Shown piece by piece: positions 1 through 12,000 of a stretch of DNA of 64,000 bases. This stretch comes from Micropterix aruncella (Eukaryota > Arthropoda > Insecta > Lepidoptera > Micropterigidae), in assembly GCA_944548615.1 (NCBI GenBank), contig OX155951.1:41583964-41647963 (forward strand), read 5' to 3'. The notes beneath the pieces were generated by a model. That model was not told the origin of the DNA, searched no databases, and saw nothing but the letters and a program-made list of their open reading frames with translations. How positions within the stretch are numbered: position 1 is the stretch's first letter; the number at the start of each line of letters is the position of its first letter. A program made the position numbers and the translations under genes.

Positions 1-1665
1 CCCTTCAGGCCTCGGCCCCTCAGCCGATTGACAAGTTGATGTCCCAAAAAAATTTAGTAAAAATTAGTAAAAAAAATTGAATTATGACACTGTCTCACCA
101 AAACATTAATTACTGCCAAACCACTTTACCCATAATTAACCCCTCCTGTCGCGAAGTAAAAACTCACCTATCACTTTTGCGCGCGACATATTCGGGCATA
201 AAATCGACGCGAGTCAACGGCCTTGAGAAAAACGATCATAACTTATAAACCACTAAACGGATTTAAAAAAGATAAAGAGAAAAATGATCGCATTGAAATT
301 TGACATATAAAACATTATAACCTTATCTCGTAAAACAATTAAGATAATAATGAATAAATATTACAAAATTGGCAAACTGAAAAAACTCGCCTATAAAATA
401 ATTTCGATTTTTTTGTCCCAAAATACGTAAAATATGCAAAAATTGTAAATACAGTTATATTCTTTATTAAATGCTTTACCAAAACGATATATTTTTTTTA
501 CTTATTTGCATACAAAAATATTTATTTATTCAGCCAAGAAAAATTTTATGTATTCTCGAAAAAAAAAAATTTTGTAATTTTTAATTTGTGACTACTTATG
601 GTATTTTTTTATATGAAATTCTTTCAAAATAACTTTATTACTACATCACACTTCTTAGAAATCACACCAGAACTTTGAGCTTTGTCTGATATTATAGAAA
701 AATCTAAAGTTTTGAGAGTTTCCGCGTCCGAACTTAATAATAAACTTTGAATGCTCATAATATAAAATTCGTTAGATTTTTTCAATTATATTGTCTTATC
801 ATAGACTTATTATATGTCTAATAACTAATTACTATACTCCAAAGAGTCACATTTCATCGAAAAACTATGGAAAATCGCACTTTATTCTCTCATAGTAATT
901 ATCAAAACAAGTTTCTTTGCGCGATTCATTTTACAAAACAAGATATAATTTTCAAAATACGCCTAATTATGTGATAACTTAGGATGTAAATGAAGCAATA
1001 CTTATTTTGTTAGTAAATTAAAGCGACATTACGTCATATTTCGCAATATATCGGGATATTTCATAAACATTACAAAATAATAACAACCATTTTTTCGCGA
1101 GCCGTTTGTTGTCGCCGAAGTGTTTTCTTTAAAAATTCGTGAAAAACAGCAAATGGACTATCTGAAATGACTAATCCTCATTCCGAAACTACTTAAAATG
1201 CAAATTACTCACTGTTCTCCGGTAAATAACACTCAAAAACTGCACACACACACTTTTTATCACCAATTCCGCAGAGCCGTACGCGGCCGTGCGAATGCCG
1301 ACGGGAGACTAGGCGTTTGACGTCTATGCTCACTTTTTAATCGCCGTTCGATATTGCCACACAGAAATCTTGAATTAAAGATATTTTGGCCATATCGTTG
1401 CGCCGTCAGAAAACATATAGTACGACGTTTCGAATCGTAAATTGCATTTTTCGCAGCGGCGAGCGCTTGGTCCGGTAGCGGATGTTACGGAGTTTAGGCG
1501 GCCGACATAAATGTCCCGAATCGGATGTTACGGATAGAGCGGGTTAAAATAAAATACATTAACATAATAAAATAAAACAAATTAAATTAAAATAAAATAA
1601 AAACGGGGCCATCAAGCTTAATCGTGTTGTGGCCGATATCGGCCGATTGGGGCTCTAGGGGTTAA
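1..1665 (-). mobile_element. TTAA element (GGCCGATATCGGCC family) split by a nested TTAA element
   Basis: The right end, read on the minus strand from 1665, is TTAACCCCTAGAGCCCCAAT followed by the palindrome GGCCGATATCGGCC. The left end (1 onward, cccttcaggcctcgg) matches the far end of the copies at 3435-3703 and 16191-16440, but its outer TTAA would lie just before the window. The outer element is about 260 bp. The extra length is the 136-1547 insertion described separately. It encodes no protein. Confidence 0.85.
136..1547. mobile_element. Nested 1.4 kb TTAA-flanked element
   Basis: TTAA at 136-139 and at 1544-1547 flank 1404 bp that are absent from the related copy at 16191-16440. That copy reads cccataattaaaataaa across the same point (TTAA at 16299-16302), so this is a clean insertion with TTAA target duplication. 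Ends are TTAACCCCTCCTGTCGCG on the left and, on the complement, TTAACCCGCTCTATCCG on the right. The right end carries two direct copies of TCCGTAACATCCG, each followed by a CGG-containing inverted repeat. The interior is AT-rich with no convincing ORF, so it is non-autonomous. Confidence 0.85.
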
Positions 1666-1904
1666 AAGCCTTCCATAACAGTACAGACTTTATGCTAATG
1701 CTGTTTAAGTTTGTTTTGTTTGAAAAACTTTATTGCACACTCAATAGAGTACAACACGGTGGGGCCTATTGCCAAGTGGCAATATCTTTCGACCATACCG
1801 CCAGGATTATTGTGACTAAGGTGTGGACCAATTGATTTGTAAAAGAAGTCATTATATAATTTTGGTGGAAGTCATAAATGAATACACTTACAAAATAATC
1901 ATCA
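1666..1904. other. Unassigned spacer, possible LINE 3' scrap
   Basis: No gene. The stretch aaaaactttattgcacactc near 1721-1745 resembles 3' ends of degraded LINE copies, but this is weak. Confidence 0.3.
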
Positions 1905-2217
1905 TTAACCCCTTGAGTATGATACGACCAAATCTGGTTCTGAAACAATTATCCGTTGAGTATGATACGACCAGATCTGGTTCCGCGTTTTTTTCACTTA
2001 TTTGACGTTCTCATATTTATTCATAATTATCTAATTGTTTTACAAAATGATATTTCAATATTCTATATTCGAAATTTTCAATGCAATCATTGTGCAGTTG
2101 TTCTTTTTATGATTGGTGTAGTAGTTTCGTAGTTATAGTACTTTAAGGTCGATGTCGCTGAAAATCCTGCAAGAGACAGATGCATCCATGAAAATACCCA
2201 TTTACTCCAAGGGTTAA
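1905..2217 (+). mobile_element. TTAA element, CCAGATCTGG family
   Basis: TTAA occurs at 1905-1908 and at 2214-2217. Ends are TTAACCCCTTGAGTATGATA and, on the complement, TTAACCCTTGGAGTA. A unit of about 28 bp (TTGAGTATGATACGACCA, then A or G and ATCTGGTTC) is present twice at the left end. The first copy places a CCARATCTGG palindrome centred 28 bp from the outer TTAA. No coding capacity. Confidence 0.8.
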
Positions 2218-2399
2218 GAAAATAACACGTATCAACTCGATATCAAAGGGAGGAATGGAATATAAGGACAAGCAAAGGAGACGGGAGGGGGGGTATTCAT
2301 GAGTCCTATGTCCGGCCGCCACTGGCTATCACGTTTGGAGTCCCTATTTGGTGAAGGGCATCAACTTGCTTGATAGTGCAGTAACGCTTCACAAAGTTA

Positions 2400-2985
2400 C
2401 CGCAGACACTAAGACAGTCGAGTTACGAGAAGAGGCTACGGAGCTTAGACTCACAACCGGCATACGGACCCGAACCTATCGTGCCCCTACCATACTCGCA
2501 CATAAACAACCAACTTGACAACCACTACAAACAACTACATCAAACACACTGGAAAGAGATAGACACCTGCAGACAAACCAAAGAAATAGTAATGGAATAC
2601 AACCACAAACATACCAAAACACTTCTAAGGACAAAAAGCCCCCAACTACGCAAACTAGTGGGACTGATAACAGGACACAACACACTAAACAAACACCTCT
2701 TCAAAATGGGCGGAACGAATAGCCCTATGTGTAGAGCATGCATGGAGGCGGAAGAAACCACAAAACACATTCTGCTAGATTGTGAACAGGTAGAAGTATA
2801 CAGGACAAAACACCTTGGGACCCCAGGCACCCTGCGCGAGGCGGCAGGAAACCTGAAAGCCCTGTTGGCTTTCGTCGAGGAACTGGGGTGGGTGGAATAG
2901 CGCTACCCCCGTTACACGCAAAATAGGCACACTGGATGTCGACTTGCGGAGGAACGCCCAGTATAACTAACTAACTAAGACTCAC
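2400..2985 (+). mobile_element. LOA/R1-like non-LTR retrotransposon, 3' fragment
   Basis: The frame 2481-2900 has the C-terminal zinc-knuckle region of such LINEs: RKLVGLITGHNTLNKHLFKM, then CRACMEAEETTKHILLDC. It ends in GWVE and a stop. A short ACTA repeat at about 2967-2980 is a typical 3' tail. The reverse transcriptase is missing, so this is a 5'-truncated dead copy. Confidence 0.8.
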
Positions 2986-3039
2986 AACATCGGTGTTAAC
3001 GGCACACCGAGAGTAGGTTCATGAAAATAAATTTCTAAC

Positions 3040-6000
3040 CTTGTGTCATGCCATCAGAGTCATCGAGATCTTGTCCGTGATCATAGCGCGCTCTTTTCTT
3101 TGGATCGCTGAGTACAGTATACGCCTCTCCCACTTCTTTAAAGCGTTTTTCCTGCTCTCTCTTTTCGGAGTCCGGTGCGCCTGCGTGTCGATCGGGATGG
3201 TGGACCATTGCTCGTTTTCTAAAATAAAAATGAATTTTTTTATTTCCTCGCGCCTTTAACTTTTCACCGCACCTGGCCCAATATGCGACCACGCTAAACA
3301 TATGTAAGGAGTAAAAAAAGTATGCACCAATTCATGTTTCTCGCCTATTATTATAAAAAAATGATCAATCCACGATTAAATATTACGATCAATCTACGAT
3401 TATTAAATGACAAAAAATTGGTTACAGAATACATTTAACCCCTCAAGCCCCGATTGGCCGATATCGGCCAAATCACGATGCAGCGTGACGACCCGTTTTA
3501 GTTTTATTTTAATTTAAATTATTTTATTTTATTATGTCTTATTATGTTAATATGTTTTATTTTATTTATGGATACAGTGGTTTGGCATTAATTAATGTTT
3601 TGGTGAGACAGTGTCATAATTCAATTTTTTTACTAATTTTTACTAAATTTTTTTGGGAAATCAACTTGTCAATCGGCTGAGGGGCCGAGGCCTGAAGGGT
3701 TAAAAAGGTCAAACATGAGGACAATGAATAGTCGCCATATGCAATATCATCATCAAAATTGTTTAAAGTAAACATATCGTAATGTCTCAACTAGGGAATC
3801 CAATCCTGCAAATGCGGGATCCCGCAAATGCGGGAATCCGTAACGTTTTTGCAGGATCAGAAATGCGGGATTACTCATGCGGGATCCAGCAAGTTTGGGG
3901 GATTGAATAAAATATATTTTAAAATTAAGGGCTCAGACGACGTTCTGATTATTTATAAGACCCCTATAGCCTCATTAATAATAATAGTGATTTAACAACT
4001 TTCCTATAGAACTGAACTCGTGAGTTTTCTATAGAATTTGTATGGAAAATTATTTTTCTTCAGTTTTTAACTTACAGCGAAATAAATTTTGAATTTCAAT
4101 TTTGTATTGTGTGAATCCTGTATCGGAACGGAACAAAATCAATGTCACCAAGTACTCTATGACTAGGGATTCCCACACGGCTCGCGGCACGGTGATTTAC
4201 CTTCGCGCGCAGTCAACTCAACCTCAATCGGTCGGGTTATTGCGCCGTTTGTGTCTACTTGTGTAGTTGTGTGTGTGATGTGAAAAGATACGTTACGTAC
4301 GATACAAATATTTCTTGTTATAAAAGTTTTTATAGCTAATTAAACGAGTTACTAATAAAAAAATTACAAGTTATGATTAAAAATGAGTGTCAATTTCGTT
4401 TATAAAGAGTTTAAAAGCTTGAGTGAAGTGTGGAAACATTTTTTAAGAGCAGAAAATGGGTCAACCGCTAAATGTAAATTATGTCCGCTCGAGTACAAAG
4501 GATTAATAATATGCAACACTTAAAATTAAGTTAATGTCTTTTATAAGATTATAATGATTATCTTTTTAAGGTTAAATGTATTGATTTTTGGAACCACTTT
4601 ATGTCCGTGTAGAGAATAAATGTAGCTAACTTTTGTACATTCAGTTTTTGTAAATATTATACGATAGTGTTTTAGTGATGTAAAGATACATCTTTTATTT
4701 GCATCCATTAAACAGGGCATGCTGGTTGGTTTCCGGCATACTGGACGCTTGTGGTAAAAGGTTAAAAATTACATAGATTCAGCATAAGTGGTAACAAAAT
4801 TAAAATTGGTATACCTGTACGCTTTTTTGATGTCATCAACTGATGCATTTTTTTCAATTCCGAGTATTTTATAATAGTCTTTACGCTTGGATCGCTTGAG
4901 CGCCGCCTTTGCCTCGTGCAACAAGTGCTTGTTCTCCTTGCTTTTGTCCATTTTGACAGCTCGCTCGTAGTCTTTGACCGCCTCCTCATGCTCGCCGAGG
5001 TCCGAGTAGCATTTGGCCCGCCGCAACAAAGCTTTGAGGTAAGTGTCATCTAAAGCTAGAGCCGACGTACACGCTTCTACGGCTTCCTTCAGACGGCCCA
5101 GCTTTGTGCATACCGTTGCTTTGTTTTGGTACAATTTGGCGTTGACAGTCTTGTTGTTGGGATCGATTTTTAGTGCATCTCCGTATAGCCGGTAGGCATC
5201 TTGCCATTTGCACATTTTGAAGGCTTCGTTACCTGTAATGTTGAGAATATGAAAGAATAAACGAAAACTAAAAATGTCTGGCATTCTGTAAAGCTGCTGA
5301 TGTTGAAACCATATTTGGACTGCAAAAAGAAACTATTTGTTCGATGTATGATCTAGTTTCTAGGGAGACACTGTTGGGAACTTTTCAAGGAAATTATATC
5401 CTCGCCGTTGCTTATCAGTTTATTTTTGCAAATATAATGTATGTCTGAAGCTGTTCAATAAAGTCAGTGACTGCCATAACATAAATATGTTATATATGCT
5501 TTCAGTTCCTAATTTCCAATTTAAAAAGGTCAGATGTCCTTTCATGGGGCAATGTATACATTTCTAAGACAGAATTGTCCACGAGTTTCTAATTAATCAA
5601 TTTAAGCATCGTATTAAAGACCTACTTTGTAAAAAACACACTAAAAGATCAACGACTACTTGATGATAAGGATGACTGGTGTTGGTTGATACAGCTTAAA
5701 TTTCACTGGTCAACACATTTTTTGTCCCTTTAACAAAAGTAATTAAATCTTATAGGAAATTTAACGCTGATTTCAGATATGTAATTAGTTTTTTTCTATT
5801 ACGTCAGGTTTTTATGGAATTTATGGAGTTTTACTAAAATATGTATAAATTCATATTTTTTCGTGTGTTATCATTGATACTGAAAAGTCGGATTCTGAGT
5901 TCTCTGTGGAGGTGTCTACTTCTGCGAAGCCTCACTTGTTGAACCAAAATGACCTAAATGATCTGGTACGTGACCTGAATTTATCAAAACTGCAATCAGA

Positions 6001-9000
6001 AATGTTGGGTTCGCGCTTGCAGCAGTGGAAACTTCTCGAAAAAGGTACAAAAATCACACACTTTAGAAACCGGCATCGTCTCTTGGTTTTCCATATTATG
6101 TCATGGAAGACACTTTATGTTACTGTCAAGACATTGAAGGTCTGTTCCAGCTCTTGGCTTGCAACATAACGCAGCAGATTGGCGACTTTTCATAGACTCA
6201 TCAAAAGTAAGTTTGAAAGCTGTTTTAATTCACAATGGAAATACTCAACCGTCCATTCCCCTTGGTCATGCTGCAAACATGAAAGAGAACTATGACAACA
6301 TGAAGCTGCTGTTTACAAAAATAAAATATGTAAAATACGAATGGAAAATATGTGGTGATCTAATAAAAGTAATAGGGCTCCTACTAGGAATGCTAACGGG
6401 ATACACAAAGTATTGTTGTTTTCTGTGCGAGTGGGACAGCAGAGAGAGGAAAAACCATTATACCAAGAAGGACTGGTCTACTAGAGAGCACCTTATACCT
6501 GGCACAAAGAATGTTCACCATGTTCCCTTAGTAAAATCTGAAGATATCTTACTTCCACCCTTACACATTAAATTGGGTTTGATGAAAAATGTTGTAAAAG
6601 GCTTGTCTAAGGATGGAAATGGCATGACTTACTTAAAGCAAAAGTTTCCTAAGATCAGCGACGCTAAAATTAAAGAAGAAATATTCGTGGGACCACAAAT
6701 AAGGGAGATCTTGACTGATCTGAATTTTAAAACAGTGTTGAGACCAGATGAGCTAGCCGCTTAGTCGGCCTTCAAGAATGTTGTCGAGAACTTTCTTGGA
6801 AATCATAAAAGTGAAGACTATATCAGCATTGTATCTGAAATGCTCATGGCCTATAAAAATATGGGATGTAACATGTCACTAAAAATACACTTTCTTCACA
6901 CTCACTTAATTTTTTTTCCCGAAAATATGGGAGATGTCAGTGACTAGCACGGCGAACGATTTCACCAGGACATTGCGGCTATAGAGAAGCGATACCGAGG
7001 AAAGTGGAGCCCATCTATGCTGGCTGACTATTGCTGGACCCTGCAGAGAGACTCTCAAGATACTCACAAGCGCAAATCAGGAGCAAAACAAATTAAATTG
7101 AATTAAATTTGAAATTTTGTTAAGTAAGTACCCGTCATATTATGACAGAATTATGTAAAAACACTTTGTTCATTTAACAAAATGAACCTGACCTATAAAA
7201 TTTTTTTTGTTTCATTTTGTGTTTAAGGATAGTAAATACATATAAAAAAATTAGCTATGCTTTAGGGACTGCACTTAAAAAAAATATGTCGACCAGTGTT
7301 TTCAGACTCGCTTTGCTTTATATACTGGGTGACTGGGTAAACGGGTTTCTGTACTTTATACTAAGAAAGATTTTTTATTTTATTTTATTTGACTATTCCT
7401 GAAAAAAAAAAAACACATTTTTGGATATTAGTTTTTTTATACAGAAGGTACATGAAAACATGAAAAACGGAGTTGAAACTCTTCCTCATATTTTTTTTTC
7501 TGATTATAGGTAGTTTTTGTTTATATAACATTATTCTACATAAAACAGAGTCAAAAATCATCTACAAGTTTTTTAGGCCTTTGGTGTTGAAACAAATTGA
7601 AAATTATCCAAAAGTTGAAAATAAAATATGCTTTTTCTCAGTAGTTTGATAAATTTCTCGGTAGTTTGATAATTTCTCGGTAGTTTGATAATTTCTCGGT
7701 AGTTTGATAATTTCTCGGTAGGTGCTGAAATGGACAGATTACACATAACTGGTGAAAATGGCCAAAATTCATGAAGTTAAAAAATGCTGCCAGTGAACGA
7801 AAAGACAGTCGGAGTCCCAAAGAATCACCGGAACCACTCGGACAGAAATGGAAGATGTTATAGGCTTAATAAACTTACCTTCCTCCTTCTTTTGCTTCAA
7901 TAATTTGGCTTTTTTATAGATTGCAACTGCTTTGTGGTGATCGGGCGCCAGCCGCAGCACCTGCTGAAAGTGTTTGAAGGCCTGCTCCACATTGTCCTGG
8001 TAGTAGAGGCAGACGCCTCGCACGTAAATGGCGTCCGGGTTGACTTTGTCGAAACGCAGGCTGTCGCTGGCTATCTCCTGCGCTTCTTGGTAGCGGCCGA
8101 GAAGGGCCAGACACTCCGCTTTTCTCAGCTTTGCCCTAGGAACATAATCGGATGTCAAAATCGTAACCGACTCGGCGGAACGGAATAAAGTTTGGCAATG
8201 CGAGTATTCAACTTGACAGTATCAGATTGTGCATTTAAAAAAAATTAAAAAATACGTGTGGCACTCGGGGACTGCCGCGGTAAAGCTATTGCATAGCATT
8301 TTTAAAAACTTATGCAATTAAAATTATAAATTAATTTAATTTTTTCTGATATCAGATAACTGCGCTCTATCGGAAAACGTTGAAATTATTCCGAATCATT
8401 TGCGGCTGCGTGCAGTAGCAAATGATTCGGAATAATTTAAACGTCTTCCGATAGAGCGCCGCGCACGAATTTTTTATTCGATAAAGCGTAAAAAACGGAT
8501 TTTTCGAAAAAAATCGTAGATAAAGATAGATAATTAAATTATCTTTAAAATGGTGCAGGTTTTATAATAATACGCCAGATAGTATTTGCGTAGTAGTCGT
8601 TTTTGTGTTCGGTTAGACCTAATTTCACAAATTAATTACACTATGTAATATAAACAAAATCTAAAATATTCAAAGCTAAGAATATTAGGAAAATGTTCTT
8701 GTTTAACATATATTTTTTTCGAATCGTAAGCAGTACTCGTTTAGACGTAATTATCAGTTTAAAATAGTTAATTTTCGTTAAGAAATTTCTTCATTCGGTC
8801 GCCGCGCTGGCCTAGGCCCGCGATAAAAGCTATGCAATAGCTTAAAAAGAGATGTAATATACCCACTTGTTGCTGGCAGGACAGAAATCCAATATTCGGT
8901 CCATGCAGTAAACAATGCGTCTATTGTCGGCGGTTGATGCTGCTTTTTCAACCTCATCTTCGAGGCGCTTCAAGGATTCCATGATAGACAATTCAGTAGA

Positions 9001-12000
9001 GACCACTCCGCTGCCACCCAAAGCCGTCGCCCATTTGATCGCTTGCTCAGCGCCCAACATATCTCCTACAATCAGAGTAATACTCGATTAGACAGAGGAA
9101 TTCAGAGCCATGCAAGTATTACATTGAGGAGTTTTGTTATTAATCATTAAAAGTCTTTGTAAGGTATACGCTCAAGTTTAATTTGACAACTTTGACATTT
9201 TCCGGATAGCCTTGAGAGAAAATGATTTTATGAAATCGAAGACTATCGCGGATGTTTGGCATTATAAAAAGTTTTAAAAACGAATTTAACACATGAAGTT
9301 TGTAGCACCCGATGTTTCGGCGATGTTGCAACTGCTGTTGTCCAGGGTAAGTATACTGAAGTAGAGTTCAGTCTACCCTGGACAACATCGCCGACGGGCT
9401 AGGTACAAACTTCACATTGTAAATACCTTTTTAAACTTATTTAAAATAAAAATGATTTTGTCGTTTTCCTAGATGATGCCGGTCATCTTTATTGTAAATT
9501 CTTGAAATAGCATCGAAAACTTTTAATGACTGGGCAACACCGGGAACCAAGATATCCAAACAGCGGATGCTGTACGTAATTACAACTAAAATACTTGAGG
9601 ATGCCATAGTCCTCGAATGTATGGTTTGCTAAGCAGAAATATTTAAAATATAGTGTAGATAATTCAGATAATAAAAAAAGGCTGCCTGAAATATACCATG
9701 AAAAAATAATGTACATAGAACACATGTAATAATTGCGTTTGCCTCAATGTCAAATACAGTAGTAGAGATGTTGCTGGAGAATGTTAAAGCGATGAGTGTC
9801 TTGGACCAACAGTGAAGCATTCTGCTGGACAAATGGTCTGGGGATGTTTCTCCTTTTATGGAGTGGGGCAATTAGCATTCATAAAAGGAACTGTGAATGC
9901 AGAAGTTTACAAAAAAATTTGGAAGAGTATTTATTCGCATCAATTGAAATGCACTATTCCTATATTTCTGAGTGCATTTTCCAAGATAACTCTGCACCAT
10001 GACACCAAACAAAAACTGTAAGTATTATTTTTTTCTGACACTGTGATTTAAAATGTTCAAAAAAAATATTTTAAAAATATAACACTATTAAAATAATTTT
10101 TAGGTCAAAGAATATATGAACGAATAATTTAGGTCAAACAATATAGGTCAGTAAATAATTTTTAGGTCAAAGAATATAATAATATGAAAATTCATGGAAT
10201 TACAACACTGGATTGGCCCGGAAATAGTCCTGACCTGAACCCTATCAGGAACTAGTGGCATAAAATGGCAATTGAAATAAATAAACTGAGCCTTCGTCAA
10301 AAGAAAACCTTAAAAACATTGAAAAAGTGTGGTTTGATTTTTTTACCCAAGACTACGTACAAAATTTGGTGAGATCCATGCCAAAACGTATTGAAGCAGT
10401 AATAAAAAATAAAGAGAGGAACAACAAAATACTGATTTTGTTCGTTTTTGGTAATTGTTAGTGTTGTGTACCTATGTAATTTTATTTTTAAATAAATATG
10501 TGGTTTTTTAAATTATATGAGCATTTTTAATTTTTGTGCGAAAAAATCCAAAATCTACAAATTAACTATAAAATTATATTTAAAAAAAATTTTGGTCACT
10601 CAATAGGCACATTTTTTTTGTATATCATCTTTAAACATTGCTACTTCATAATTTGGACTGAAAAGCTATCAAGAAATCACAATAAAAAAATATTACTTAA
10701 AAAAAAAAGTGATACTTTCAGTCTGGAAAGATTTCTGTGCTCGCTACTGCATGGTTTACAGCTATTGGAAAAGCGGGCCGAAAATGCCCAATCTCTTTTA
10801 ATTGCATATATTGCAAAGTTGTATAAAAATTGTTAACCATTTGGAACAAACTTCAAAACTTGTATGCTTTTAATGTATTTAGAAGCGTACGCAAAGATGT
10901 AAGTAAAACATAAGTTACGCAGGCAAAGGCCATGTTGCGACGCCGTCAGTAGCGACGTCGCCGGCCGTAAAATAGATGATTTACGGCCGCTATGAGGGTG
11001 CCCGAGGAAGCATAAGACATTTGCAGAAAAATCATTTTTTACGAGAAAAATGGCAAAATCGCCTCGGGTTACCTTTATAGACATCGCAGGCGTCGCTTCG
11101 AGCGAATCGAGCGAGCGAGAAAGCCTACGGCCGCCCGCTCACACACGGAGATCGAGCGAGCGAGACTCCCTACGACCGCCCGCTCTAACATAGCTAGGAG
11201 ACGAACTTTGGTGCAGAAAACGGACAGTTTTGAACTCGTCAAACCGAAAATGAAAGCGGGTAATACTGCCCGAAACAGTCGTATAAGAGTCGAGGTATAC
11301 GTATACAACACCCCTCTTACGACCTGCCGTGAAAATTCACGTGTTTTCAGCAAGAAACCGTGAAACACGAGAGAAAACTCGTGGTATTTTCTACTCCCAA
11401 AAATAGTAAAAAACTGTTAAATGGGAGTAGAAAACAAGGCACCATCACCACCGACCACCGGCAAGTAAACAGAAACACAGGAATCATCGATTCTAGTTTA
11501 CGTGGCCGGGAAACTGCCCTCAGCCGATTTCGAAGACATTCGCAGACGCGAAAATAACGGGAACGTATACGTGAGGTACCGGGCCAGACTCTGATGATGT
11601 TTGGAACCCGAAGAATCCACTCCTAAGAAAAGGATGGGTTTTTAGCCATTCTCTGATTGGTTGGTTGCCGACCAATCAGGAATGCGCTCTAACGAGCCAG
11701 TAGCTGCCAACCAGAAACTGTTGGTCGGCCCTGAAGTCTGGACAAACACGTAGCGTACCGTAACGGCTTTTAGAGGGGAGGAGATAGCTTTTCTCCTAGG
11801 AGAGTGCGAGAGGTCGATAGAAAAGGGAAGATCCCCACCTTTCACGGAAAGCTGTCCGCGGCGTGTCATTGGTGGACACGAAAGCAGGTGCACAGCAGGT
11901 GCACGGCGAGAACCGCGGAAGTGAGTACAAATATGGGCCCCTGGGCCATACCAAATCACTCGCTCTCTCAGTTCCACAGCTAACAGTCAACCGACTAGGA

